A stretch of 64,000 nucleotides of DNA, taken from Parapedobacter sp051400755 (lineage in GTDB: Bacteria > Bacteroidota > Bacteroidia > Sphingobacteriales > Sphingobacteriaceae). The stretch is taken from the NCBI RefSeq assembly GCF_051400755.1, contig NZ_JBLFFL010000004.1, positions 1 to 64,000 on the forward strand, written 5' to 3'. A program made the position numbers and the translations under genes. Below the pieces are notes generated by a model. That model was not told where the DNA came from, searched no databases, and saw only the letters and a list, made by a program, of their open reading frames with translations. Shown here one piece after another: positions 22,691 to 31,234 of this stretch (positions are counted from its first letter, which is position 1; each line of letters opens with the position of its first letter).

Positions 22691-22872
22691 AACTTTTAGT
22701 GTTTATTTGTCTTTTAAATAAGGCCATCACACACGCTGTCAAACGCTGCGGCGAACGGCTCCTGATCATAAGACGCCGAAAAATGAAACACGTTGCAGCC
22801 GGAAGCACATTTTTTTTGCACAACCCGACACAAACCTATATTTTTAACACGTTGGCTACTTAACCTTTTACG

Positions 22873-24036
22873 ATGAACACCATACCAGTGACCGATCAGC
22901 GGACAGCGCGAATGTTTGTGACCATGCCATTGCCGTTATACCAGGGCGACCCGCATTACATTCGGCCGTTTGACGAAGACGTAGAAGCGGTATTCGATCC
23001 CCTGAAAAATCCGCGGTTCCAGACGGGCGACTGCGCGCGCTGGTTGCTCCTTGATTCTCAGGGTATCGCCATCGGGCGCATCGCTGCATTTTATGAGCAA
23101 CAGGGTGCCGACACCAACCTGCCCGTTGGGGGTTGTGGTTTTTTTGAATGCGTTGACGATCAGAGCGCTGCCAATACGTTGTTCGACACGGCCAAATCAT
23201 GGCTGGCCGAACGCGGCATGGAAGCCATGGACGGGCCTATCAATTTCGGCGATCGGGAGCGCTGGTGGGGACTGCTTGTCGACGGGTTCCACCCGCCCTG
23301 TTACTGTTGCAACTACCACCCGCCCTATTACCAGCAGTTATTTGAACGTTATGGCTTCGAGGTCTACTTCAAGCAATACACCTATCGGCGCGAGATCTTC
23401 GCCAAGTTATCCAGCGCCGTGGGCCAAAAGGCGATGCATGCCTTGCAGGATGCGGGATACACTTTTGGTCACATGGACCGTCATCAGCTTGACAAGGCTG
23501 CTGAAGACTTCCGTACCGTATACAACGCGGCGTGGGCGAAGCACGAGGGCGTGAGCCCCATGAGTACCGAAACTGCCCGTAAACTCCTACAGCGCATGAA
23601 GCCCATCATCGACCCCAAGATCATCTGGTTTGCCTATCATGAAGGCCGACCGGTAGGTTTTTGGGTAAACATACCCGATGTCAATCAATTGATCGTCAAA
23701 TATACGAACGGAAAACTCACGCTGTTGGGCAAGGTCCGTTTCTTGTGGAACCGATGGCGTAAGCGCTGCAAGGCCATGTTCGGCATCGTATTCGGCGTCG
23801 TACCCGAGCATCAGCGCAAGGGCGTGGAAGCCGCGATGGTAGTCGCTGCCACCAAGGTGATACAAGACCGGTCACAGTCACACTACGAAGAGCTACAGAT
23901 GAATTGGATCGGCGATTTCAATCCCAAGATGATGAATGTGGTCCGGTATATCGGGGGCACCATCTATAAAACCCATCATACCTATCGGTACCTATTTGAC
24001 CGGACCAAACCCTTTGAGCGGCACCCCATCCTTTGA
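22873..24036 (+). CDS. Conserved protein with GNAT-like C-terminal region
   Basis: A 387-residue cytosolic protein not recognised as a named enzyme. The C-terminal half has a GNAT-like character: a strand (FGIVFGVVPEHQRKGVEAAM) with a P-x-x-Q-x-K-G acetyl-CoA-binding-like turn, then EELQMNWIGDFNPKMMNVVR and a final segment GGTIYKTHHTYRYLF. The N-terminal half (YQGDPHYIRPFDEDVEAVFD, GPINFGDRERWWGLLVDG) is conserved in similar proteins of Bacteroidota. Acyl or amino-acid transfer is possible but unproven. It lies alone between a divergent and a codirectional unit. Confidence 0.6.
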   Translation: MNTIPVTDQRTARMFVTMPLPLYQGDPHYIRPFDEDVEAVFDPLKNPRFQTGDCARWLLLDSQGIAIGRIAAFYEQQGADTNLPVGGCGFFECVDDQSAANTLFDTAKSWLAERGMEAMDGPINFGDRERWWGLLVDGFHPPCYCCNYHPPYYQQLFERYGFEVYFKQYTYRREIFAKLSSAVGQKAMHALQDAGYTFGHMDRHQLDKAAEDFRTVYNAAWAKHEGVSPMSTETARKLLQRMKPIIDPKIIWFAYHEGRPVGFWVNIPDVNQLIVKYTNGKLTLLGKVRFLWNRWRKRCKAMFGIVFGVVPEHQRKGVEAAMVVAATKVIQDRSQSHYEELQMNWIGDFNPKMMNVVRYIGGTIYKTHHTYRYLFDRTKPFERHPIL

Positions 24037-24096
24037 AGCGACGAATGTTCGGAAATAGTTGCCCGGCTTTTCGTACTTTCGCAAAAAACCAGATCA

Positions 24097-25032
24097 ATGA
24101 AAAAACTCCAGTTTAAGACCTATATTAGCCGTCTGCTGGTGTATATCGCCAAGCCATTTGAGCGCCACAAAAAAACTGAGCGCACCCCAAAAGCAGCCGA
24201 ACCGGCGCCGTCGAGCGATTACCAATCAACGTTCCTGGCCGATATGAGCCATGAGCTCCGCACACCGCTCAACAGCATCCTTATCCTAGCCAGATTGCTG
24301 GAAGACAATAAATCGGGCAACTTAACGCCCGAACAGGTCAAATTTGCGTCGGTCATCCACCGCGCGGGTAACGAGCTGCTCGACCTGATCAACAACATCC
24401 TCGACCTCGCTAAAATCGAATCCGGAAGCATCGAGCTCATCATCGAGCAAGTCAGCCTTTCATCCATTGCCCGGGACCTATTGGACCTATTCAGCAGTGT
24501 GGCTGCCAATAAGGCCATCGATTTCCGCATTTCCATCCACGAAGGGTTGCCGTTGGCCATCACTACCGATGAGCAGCGCCTGCAACAGGTATTAAAAAAC
24601 CTGTTGTCCAACGCATTCAAGTTTACCCAAGAGCAGGGCCGCGTGGAGCTGCTGTTTACCCCAGCGGAGCGGTCCCCCGCCTGGAAAACGGGCATCCTCA
24701 GCGATACAGCACCCGACGGCGTCATTGCCTTGTCTGTGATAGACACGGGTATCGGCATTGCAGAAGATAAGCAAGAGCTCATCTTCGAGCGCTTCAGACA
24801 GGCCGATAAATCCACCGGTCGAATATTTGGTGGCACGGGCCTTGGCTTATCCATCTGTCGCGAATTAGCTACCGCTTTGGGTGGCGAGATCTGCGTGGTC
24901 AGCCAAGAAGGCGCCGGCAGCATATTCAGTTTATTCCTCCCCTATCACTATACCAGCGGCATCGCCGCAGATCCGACAACCGAATCGAAAGAAAACCGCA
25001 ATCTGACAAATAATCATCCATGGAAAAACTAA
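24097..25032 (+). CDS. Soluble histidine kinase lacking a sensor domain
   Basis: A 311-residue kinase with only about 40 residues before the HisKA helix (H52 in MSHELRTPLNS), then a complete HATPase domain: N box NLLSNAFKF, G1 DTGIGIAED, F box FERFRQADKSTG and G2 GGTGLGLSICREL. It has no membrane segment and no PAS or HAMP domain, so it must be driven by a partner. Its end overlaps the start of the next gene by 13 bp. That gene is a response-regulator/kinase/response-regulator hybrid, so the two probably act together. A near-consensus -7 element (TACTTTCG) lies just upstream. Confidence 0.9.
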   Translation: MKKLQFKTYISRLLVYIAKPFERHKKTERTPKAAEPAPSSDYQSTFLADMSHELRTPLNSILILARLLEDNKSGNLTPEQVKFASVIHRAGNELLDLINNILDLAKIESGSIELIIEQVSLSSIARDLLDLFSSVAANKAIDFRISIHEGLPLAITTDEQRLQQVLKNLLSNAFKFTQEQGRVELLFTPAERSPAWKTGILSDTAPDGVIALSVIDTGIGIAEDKQELIFERFRQADKSTGRIFGGTGLGLSICRELATALGGEICVVSQEGAGSIFSLFLPYHYTSGIAADPTTESKENRNLTNNHPWKN

Positions 25033-26615
25033 AATTAGTCGTCGTTGATGATAAAGAAGAAAATGTATTCAGCCTCAAGGCATTGCTGGCGGATATCGAC
25101 AACTTAGAAATATGGGGGAGTACCTCGCCCAACGAGGCCCTACGGTATTGCTGGAACCAAGACGTTGCCATCGCCCTCGTCGATGTACAAATGCCCGAAA
25201 TCAACGGGTTCGAGTTCGTCTCCCTCTTGCAGAGCAATCCCAAGACCTGGCAGATCCTGGTGATCATGGTCACGGCCATCTCCAAGGAGGACCGATTTCT
25301 TCTCAAGGGACTGCACAGCGGTGCGATCGATTACCTGTATAAGCCACTCAACCCAGACGTTACGGTGGCGAAGGTCAAATCGTTCATGCAGCAGGTTTAT
25401 ATCCAGCGGGAACTGAAGCGTAAAAATGAAGAGCTCGAGCGGTCGCACATCGAATTGATCAAGGCCAAAAAGGAAGCAGACCTTGCTCGACGGTCCAAGG
25501 AAAATTTCCTGGCCAACATGAGCCATGAAATCCGGACACCCATCAATGGGATCATGGGCATCACCACGATGCTCCGCAATTCACCGCTCAATAACGAACA
25601 ATCCGAATGGTTGGATTACCTCGAAAACGCCTCCCAGCAGCTGCTGCTGATCGTCAATGATATTCTGGATCTTTCCAAAATTGATTCGGGTAAGATGCGG
25701 CTGGACTATACCAAGACATCTTTTCCCAACATCATCAAGGAGCTGACAAACCTTTTTGCGTACAAGGCCGAACAAAAGGGCATTGCCTTTACCGTCGTCA
25801 CCGACGATCACCTCCCCAAACATATCCTCGCCGATTCGTTGCGGCTGACACAGATCCTCAGCAACCTGATTTCAAACGGCATCAAGTTTACCGAAAAAGG
25901 AAGCGTTACGCTCAAAACTACGTTGCTCAAGCGGGTAAAACAGCGTGTACACATCCAGTTTTCGATAAAAGACACCGGCATTGGCATCAGCCGGAATGCC
26001 ATTGACAAAATCTTTCAATCGTTCGAGCAGGGCGAGGAAGGCATTACGAAACGCTTTGGCGGTACGGGATTAGGGTTGGCCATCGTCAAGCGCTTAGTCA
26101 GTCTCTACCAGGGCCAGATCCACGCCAACAGCGAACTCGGCGAGGGCAGCGAATTTGTATTCCAGTGTTGGTTTGATGAAGAAGACTCAGAAGCCACGCC
26201 GAAATCTGACAAAAAGCAATACACCGATTTGCCGCCGCTTGAGCATGTACACATTCTGCTTGCCGAAGACAATGAATTGAATAGCTTCATGGTGAAACAC
26301 ATGCTCACCACGTGGGGCATCACGGTCGATGTTGTCAAGAATGGCAAGGAAGCCTTGGAGAAAATCGAAACCAATCAATATAGCCTTGTACTGATGGACG
26401 CCCACATGCCAGTGATGAGCGGATTCGATGCGATCCGGGTCATCCGGAGCGATGCCCGGGCACACATCAGGCAACTCCCGATCATCTCCATTTCCGCATC
26501 GGTGCTACAGCGTGAGCAGCAAGCGGCCTATGCCGCGGGTGCCGATGCGGTGGTGGGCAAGCCTTTCGATCCCGTGTCACTCTACCAACTCATCAGCACC
26601 CTGATCCAAGCCTAG
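25020..26615 (+). CDS. Hybrid two-component protein: receiver, histidine kinase, receiver
   Basis: A 531-residue cytosolic protein. An N-terminal receiver (D55 in IALVDVQMPE) is joined by a coiled linker (about 125-160) to a HisKA domain (H169 in ANMSHEIRTP) and HATPase (GGTGLGLAIVKRLV), and ends with a second receiver (D460 in LVLMDAHMPVMSG). It has no DNA-binding domain, so the output is phosphotransfer or protein interaction. It overlaps the upstream kinase by 13 bp, suggesting coupled translation. The receiver-first order suggests it is itself a target of that kinase. Confidence 0.92.
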   Translation: MEKLKLVVVDDKEENVFSLKALLADIDNLEIWGSTSPNEALRYCWNQDVAIALVDVQMPEINGFEFVSLLQSNPKTWQILVIMVTAISKEDRFLLKGLHSGAIDYLYKPLNPDVTVAKVKSFMQQVYIQRELKRKNEELERSHIELIKAKKEADLARRSKENFLANMSHEIRTPINGIMGITTMLRNSPLNNEQSEWLDYLENASQQLLLIVNDILDLSKIDSGKMRLDYTKTSFPNIIKELTNLFAYKAEQKGIAFTVVTDDHLPKHILADSLRLTQILSNLISNGIKFTEKGSVTLKTTLLKRVKQRVHIQFSIKDTGIGISRNAIDKIFQSFEQGEEGITKRFGGTGLGLAIVKRLVSLYQGQIHANSELGEGSEFVFQCWFDEEDSEATPKSDKKQYTDLPPLEHVHILLAEDNELNSFMVKHMLTTWGITVDVVKNGKEALEKIETNQYSLVLMDAHMPVMSGFDAIRVIRSDARAHIRQLPIISISASVLQREQQAAYAAGADAVVGKPFDPVSLYQLISTLIQA

Positions 26616-26686
26616 AATGGCACATAGCGTAACATTAAAATTACAATTCAGTGATAAATGCACTTTTGTTCCTTTCTAAATTCAAC

Positions 26687-26694
26687 TACCTTTG
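26687..26694 (+). promoter_or_regulatory. -7 promoter element for the cupredoxin gene
   Basis: TACCTTTG matches TAnnTTTG and TTTG at 26665-26668 lies 18 bp upstream. It falls inside the longest open frame (from 26658), so the start at 26718 is preferred. Confidence 0.6.
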
Positions 26695-26717
26695 GAGCGA
26701 AAACAACGTATAGAAGC

Positions 26718-27260
26718 ATGAAGCAGTTATTTTTGATTCCAGTAGTAGCAGGTGCGGTATTCATCTCGGCCTGTGGCGGCAACCAAACAAAAGACGAATC
26801 GGCCAGTTCCGCGGACACCACGGAGACGACCGCCACCACACCAAGTCCTGATGCGAATATCCCCGGCTTAGATACCGTAGCCGTAAGCAACGAGATCGCG
26901 TTAGTGGGAAATGATTTAATGAAATTTGACAAAACCCTCTTCAGGGTCACCGCCGGACAACCGGTCAAACTCACGTTGACAAACGCCGGTGAGATGCCCA
27001 AGGAATCCATGGGACACAATGTCGTGGTTGTACAGCCCGGCACGGATCTGCCCGCCTTCGGTGGCGAAGCGATCAAAGCGGCCGACACGGAATACATCCC
27101 CGCAACATTTGCATCGTCCATCATTGCGCACACTAAGCTTTTGGGTCCGGGTGAATCCGATACCATCGAGTTTACATTGGCTGATAAAGGCGTATATCTT
27201 TTCCTTTGCAGCTTTCCCGGCCATTATGGTATCATGCAGGGCAAGATCGTAGCAGAATAA
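26718..27260 (+). CDS. Cupredoxin (azurin/plastocyanin-like) lipoprotein
   Basis: A 180-residue lipoprotein: signal MKQLFLIPVVAGAVFISAC with the lipobox Cys at residue 19, then a disordered Ser/Thr/Asp-rich linker of about 30 residues, and a cupredoxin domain. Type-1 copper ligands are visible: His in SMGHNVVVV, and Cys, His and Met in LCSFPGHYGIM. The domain most resembles azurin, a small periplasmic electron carrier. It probably passes electrons to an oxidase or reductase; the partner is not apparent here. A terminator follows. Confidence 0.9.
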   Translation: MKQLFLIPVVAGAVFISACGGNQTKDESASSADTTETTATTPSPDANIPGLDTVAVSNEIALVGNDLMKFDKTLFRVTAGQPVKLTLTNAGEMPKESMGHNVVVVQPGTDLPAFGGEAIKAADTEYIPATFASSIIAHTKLLGPGESDTIEFTLADKGVYLFLCSFPGHYGIMQGKIVAE

Positions 27261-27286
27261 GGTTTACGGAAGTGCCAGGATATACG

Positions 27287-27316
27287 AAAGACAGTCAGCA
27301 GGCTGTCTTTTTTCTT
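27287..27316 (+). terminator. Intrinsic terminator after the cupredoxin gene
   Basis: AAAGACAG (27287-27294) pairs with CTGTCTTT (27303-27310), followed by a further T-run. Confidence 0.85.
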
Positions 27317-27347
27317 GCCCGTCTTTTCGCTCACGCGCAAATATGTG

Positions 27348-27355
27348 TACCTTTG
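27348..27355 (+). promoter_or_regulatory. -7 promoter element for the first lpdA gene
   Basis: TACCTTTG matches TAnnTTTG, 27 bp before the ATG at 27383. Confidence 0.55.
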
Positions 27356-27382
27356 AACCATCAAATTGACTAACTTACTCGC

Positions 27383-28789
27383 ATGCAATACGACGTCATC
27401 GTTATTGGTAGCGGACCGGGGGGCTATGTAGCCGCCATCCGATGCGCACAATTAGGCTTAAAAACAGCCGTTATTGAAAAATATAACACGTTTGGGGGCA
27501 CCTGCCTCAATGTGGGGTGTATCCCTTCGAAAGCACTGCTGGACTCTTCCGAGCATTACCACAACGCCGCCCACCACTTCGCGGAGCACGGCATTAAACT
27601 GAGCGGCCTCCAGGTGGATGTCAAGCAGCTGATGGCCCGCAAGGCCGATGTCATCGCCCAGAATGTTGCTGGCATCGAGTTTCTGTTTAAGAAAAACAAG
27701 ATCGACAGCTTCATCGGCATAGGCACTTTTGTGGATAAGAACACCATCAAGATCACCAAAGAGGGTGGCAAGACCGAGCAGATCACCGGCAAGCATGTCA
27801 TTATCGCTACCGGCTCGAAACCTACCGCACTCCCCTTCCTCCCGGTTGATAAGAAGCGGATCATCACCTCCACCGAAGCGCTGGCACTCACGGAAGTACC
27901 GAAGCACCTCATCATCATCGGCGGCGGGGTCATCGGGTTAGAGTTGGGTTCTGTCTATGCCCGCTTGGGCGCCAAGGTATCGGTCGTTGAATATGAAAAA
28001 TCCATCATCCCCACGATGGACGGAGCACTGGGCAAAGAACTGCAACGCGTGCTGAAGAAATCTGTAGGGATGGAATTTTATCTGGGGCATAAGGTGACCG
28101 GCGCCACAGCCAAAGGGAAGAAAGTGACTGTCACGGCCGAAAACGCCAAAGGGGAAGCCGTACAATGGGAAGGCGACTATTGCATCGTTGCCGTGGGCCG
28201 CACCGCCTATACCGAAGGCCTTGGCTTGGAAAACATCGGCATTACCCTTGAAGAGCGGGGTAAAAAGGTGCCGGTAAACGAGCACCTTGAAACGCCGGTA
28301 GCCGGCGTATACGCCATCGGCGACGTCATCAAAGGTGCCATGCTGGCCCACAAGGCCGAAGACGAGGGCGTCTTGGTTGCCGAGCGGATTGCCGGGCAGC
28401 AGCCCCACATCGATTATAACCTGATTCCGGGCGTCGTGTACACCTGGCCGGAGGTAGCGAGCGTGGGCAAGACCGAAGAGCAATTGAAGGCTGAAGGCCG
28501 CCAGTACAAATCGGGCTCATTTCCGTTCAAGGCCAGTGGCCGTGCCAAGGCCAGCGGCGATACCGATGGTTTTGTGAAAGTCCTGGCCGATGCCGGCACC
28601 GATGAAGTGCTGGGCGTACACATGATCGGTCCGCGTGCCGCCGACATGATTGCCGAGGCTGCTGTCGCCATGGAGTACCGTGCATCTGCGGAAGACATTG
28701 CCCGCATTTGCCACGCACACCCCACGTTTACGGAAGCCTTTAGAGAAGCTGCCCTTGCCGCGACGGGCAACCGGGCCATACACATGTAA
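27383..28789 (+). CDS. lpdA: Dihydrolipoamide dehydrogenase (copy 1)
   Basis: A 468-residue flavoprotein, the E3 component that reoxidises lipoamide in 2-oxoacid dehydrogenase or glycine-cleavage complexes. The FAD-binding GSGPGGYVAA motif, the redox-active pair C41 and C46 (GGTCLNVGCIPSK), the NAD-binding IIGGGVIGLELG and the C-terminal HAHPTFTEAFREA with the catalytic His-Glu pair are all intact. A second copy lies 0.95 kb downstream and differs in sequence, suggesting each serves a different complex. No E1 or E2 gene is adjacent. Confidence 0.95.
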   Translation: MQYDVIVIGSGPGGYVAAIRCAQLGLKTAVIEKYNTFGGTCLNVGCIPSKALLDSSEHYHNAAHHFAEHGIKLSGLQVDVKQLMARKADVIAQNVAGIEFLFKKNKIDSFIGIGTFVDKNTIKITKEGGKTEQITGKHVIIATGSKPTALPFLPVDKKRIITSTEALALTEVPKHLIIIGGGVIGLELGSVYARLGAKVSVVEYEKSIIPTMDGALGKELQRVLKKSVGMEFYLGHKVTGATAKGKKVTVTAENAKGEAVQWEGDYCIVAVGRTAYTEGLGLENIGITLEERGKKVPVNEHLETPVAGVYAIGDVIKGAMLAHKAEDEGVLVAERIAGQQPHIDYNLIPGVVYTWPEVASVGKTEEQLKAEGRQYKSGSFPFKASGRAKASGDTDGFVKVLADAGTDEVLGVHMIGPRAADMIAEAAVAMEYRASAEDIARICHAHPTFTEAFREAALAATGNRAIHM

Positions 28790-28795
28790 GCATAT

Positions 28796-28823
28796 CGTGC
28801 CGCTGCGTTTGCGCAGCGGCACG
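28796..28823. repeat. Perfect 12-bp inverted repeat between lpdA and the thioesterase gene
   Basis: CGTGCCGCTGCG (28796-28807) and CGCAGCGGCACG (28812-28823) are exact complements around TTTG. No T-run follows, so it may be an operator, an mRNA-stabilising hairpin or a weak terminator. It lies 16 bp before the next start codon. Confidence 0.7.
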
Positions 28824-28839
28824 AATACGATACATTTCC

Positions 28840-29229
28840 ATGAATTTCCACACACGCAAATGGGTCAAACCTGAAGACCTCAACCCCAATGGGACATTAT
28901 TCGGAGGTACATTGCTCCGCTGGATCGACGAAGAGGCGGTCATTTATGCGATCGTGCAGCTGGGCAATCCGCATGTGGTCACCAAGTTCATTTCCGAAAT
29001 CAATTTTGTCAGTTCAGCCAAACAAGGCGATATCATTGAGCTGGGAATCACCGCTACCCATTTCGGCCGTACCTCCATCACGCTCACCTGTCAGGTGCGG
29101 AACAAGATCACGCGTAAAAGCATCCTGACGATCGATAAGCTGGTCTTTGTAAACCTCGATGAGGAGGGCAACCCCAGACCGCATGGAAAAACGGAGATCA
29201 CCTATGCATACGCGGGCGATAAGCCTTAG
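28840..29229 (+). CDS. Acyl-CoA thioesterase, hotdog fold (YciA-like)
   Basis: A 129-residue hotdog-fold protein that should hydrolyse acyl-CoA thioesters. The conserved NPNGTLFGGTLLRWIDEEA segment with its Asp/Glu, FVSSAKQGDIIELG and LTCQVRNKITRKS match the YciA/ACOT group. Chain-length preference cannot be told. It starts 50 bp after lpdA copy 1 and may be cotranscribed. Its end overlaps the convergent DUF3817 gene by 4 bp. Confidence 0.9.
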   Translation: MNFHTRKWVKPEDLNPNGTLFGGTLLRWIDEEAVIYAIVQLGNPHVVTKFISEINFVSSAKQGDIIELGITATHFGRTSITLTCQVRNKITRKSILTIDKLVFVNLDEEGNPRPHGKTEITYAYAGDKP

Positions 29230-29531
29230 GCCCGCCGCTCTTGCTTTAATTTTTTCTCAACAAAAAACGGCGCAAAAGGAATGATCGAAGCAACGAGAAA
29301 GAGCACGACGCGGCGCCATGTCCAGCCATATTTAGCGGTACACGCCCACAGCAAATAGACGTAGGCGATAAAGAGCAGGCCATGCACCATCCCCACGTTT
29401 TGCACTCCCGACACAGCCCACGTATAATCCGTTGTACGCTTCAACACGGAGAACGTAAGCAATACGATCAACGACAGCCCCTCGATCAGGGCGATGTTGC
29501 AAAACCAGTTCAATGTTTGTTTATTCGTCAT
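29226..29531 (-). CDS. DUF3817 membrane protein
   Basis: A 101-residue integral membrane protein with three hydrophobic segments (NIALIEGLSLIVLLTFSV, MVHGLLFIAYVYLLWA and VVLFLVASIIPFAPFFVE). The VGMVHGLLFIAYV block is diagnostic of DUF3817, a family also found as a domain of some transporters. The C-terminus is basic (KKLKQERRA) and should be cytosolic. The function is unknown. It is transcribed alone, convergent with the thioesterase gene. Confidence 0.88.
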   Translation of the reverse strand: MTNKQTLNWFCNIALIEGLSLIVLLTFSVLKRTTDYTWAVSGVQNVGMVHGLLFIAYVYLLWACTAKYGWTWRRVVLFLVASIIPFAPFFVEKKLKQERRA

Positions 29532-29669
29532 GATTCACCTATTTGGTCGGCCAAGTTAGGCATTTATCCGGCGCCGATATCCATGCCCGATCAGGGTTTG
29601 ACCAAAATGTGACGTGATCATGCCAGATTCATTGCCGCTTAACATAGTCACACAAATGAAAAAAATACG

Positions 29670-29677
29670 TAAGTTTG
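29670..29677 (+). promoter_or_regulatory. -7 promoter element for the second lpdA gene
   Basis: TAAGTTTG matches TAnnTTTG. Translation could start at 29696 or, more in keeping with the family, at 29741. Confidence 0.5.
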
Positions 29678-29740
29678 TAGCCATCGTGTGCCGACATGGC
29701 AACGACAAAGAGAATCAATCGCAAGAAACAGTATAGCTAT

Positions 29741-31129
29741 ATGAACTACGACATCATTGTAATCGGGAGCGGGCCGGGTGGCTATGTAGCAGCCATCAGG
29801 GCTTCCCAGCTCGGTTTTAAGACCGCTATTGTAGAGCGGGAATCCTTGGGCGGCATCTGCCTCAACTGGGGGTGCATTCCCACCAAGGCGTTGCTCAAAA
29901 GTGCCCAAGTATTTGAATACCTCAACCATGCTGAAGATTACGGCATAAAGGTAAGCGGAGGCGAGGTTGATTTCGGTGCCGTTATCAAGCGCAGCCGCGG
30001 GGTGGCCGATGGGATGAGCAAAGGCATCCAGTTCCTGATGAAAAAGAACAAGATTGATGTCATCATGGGCACCGCCAAGATCAAGAAGGGCGGGAAAGTA
30101 GAAGTCAAAGGTACCGACGGCGCTACCAAAGAATACAGTGCCAAGCATACGATTTTAGCTACGGGCGCCCGTTCGCGCGAGTTACCAAACCTTAAACAAG
30201 ACGGCAAGCGCATCATCGGCTACCGCCAGGCGATGAACCTGGATAAGCAACCCGAATCCTTGGTGGTCGTTGGATCCGGCGCCATCGGCGTTGAATTTGC
30301 CTATTTCTACAATGCCATCGGCACGAAGGTCACTATCGTGGAATACCTCGACCGCATTGTCCCCGTGGAAGACGAAGAAGTGTCCAAACAATTGGAGCGT
30401 AGCCTCAAAAAAGCTGGTATCAACATCCTCACCGGCGCCGAAGTACAGTCCGTGGATGCTTCCGGCAAACGAAGCAAGGTACAGATCAAAACGGCCAAGG
30501 GCACCGAAACCCTGGAAGCTGAAATCGTGTTATCCGCTGTGGGCATTACCCCAAACATTGAAAACATCGGTCTGGAAGACGTCGGCGTCAAAACCGATAA
30601 GGGCCGCGTGATCGTCGATGATTTCTACAAAACCAACATCGAGGGCGTCTACGCCATCGGTGACATTGTAAAAGGCCAGGCCCTGGCACACGTGGCCTCA
30701 GCCGAAGGCGTCACCTGCGTAGAAAAAATCAAGGGGCTGGAGGTCTCAGCCATCGATTACAACAATATTCCGGGCTGTACCTATTGTTCTCCCGAAATCG
30801 CGTCCGTAGGATATACCGAAAAAGCCGCCAAAGAGGCAGGATATGAGGTTAAAGTGGGCAAATTTCCCTTTTCGGCATCCGGCAAGGCCAGTGCCGCCGG
30901 TGCAAAAGACGGTTTTGTCAAAGTAATCTTCGATGCCAAGTACGGTGAATTTCTTGGTGCACACATGATCGGAGCCAATGTTACGGAGATGATCGCCGAA
31001 GTGGTTGTCGCCCGCAAGCTGGAAACCACCGGCCATGAAATCATCAAGTCCGTGCACCCGCATCCAACGATGAGCGAAGCCATCATGGAAGCCGCTGCCG
31101 ATGCATACGGCGAGGTGATCCACCTGTAA
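29741..31129 (+). CDS. lpdA: Dihydrolipoamide dehydrogenase (copy 2)
   Basis: A 462-residue E3 flavoenzyme beginning MNYDIIVIGSGPGG, with the redox pair C40 and C45 (GGICLNWGCIPTK), NAD-binding VVGSGAIGVEFAYF, and a C-terminal HPHPTMSEAIMEA. The sequence WGCIPTK and the linker region differ from copy 1, so this is a diverged paralogue rather than a recent duplication. The open frame extends to an ATG at 29696, adding 15 basic residues with no family support. It has its own promoter. Confidence 0.95.
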   Translation: MNYDIIVIGSGPGGYVAAIRASQLGFKTAIVERESLGGICLNWGCIPTKALLKSAQVFEYLNHAEDYGIKVSGGEVDFGAVIKRSRGVADGMSKGIQFLMKKNKIDVIMGTAKIKKGGKVEVKGTDGATKEYSAKHTILATGARSRELPNLKQDGKRIIGYRQAMNLDKQPESLVVVGSGAIGVEFAYFYNAIGTKVTIVEYLDRIVPVEDEEVSKQLERSLKKAGINILTGAEVQSVDASGKRSKVQIKTAKGTETLEAEIVLSAVGITPNIENIGLEDVGVKTDKGRVIVDDFYKTNIEGVYAIGDIVKGQALAHVASAEGVTCVEKIKGLEVSAIDYNNIPGCTYCSPEIASVGYTEKAAKEAGYEVKVGKFPFSASGKASAAGAKDGFVKVIFDAKYGEFLGAHMIGANVTEMIAEVVVARKLETTGHEIIKSVHPHPTMSEAIMEAAADAYGEVIHL

Positions 31130-31209
31130 GGGATTGGCTGTTCGTTAACTTAACAAAAATGTAACACCCAAAAAATCAACGGATTGTTTTTCCAAATCGA
31201 AACAATGCG

Positions 31210-31217
31210 TATATTTG
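31210..31217 (+). promoter_or_regulatory. -7 promoter element for the actin-like gene
   Basis: TATATTTG matches TAnnTTTG and ends 17 bp before the ATG at 31235. Because the promoter sits here, no upstream exon-like extension carrying a missing N-terminal motif is possible. Confidence 0.6.
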
Positions 31218-31234
31218 CTTTATAGCACGATCCT

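Noticed and set aside
29696..29740. N-terminal extension of the second lpdA
   Set aside because: The 15 residues are basic and have no counterpart in the family; MNYDIIVIG at 29741 is the normal start.
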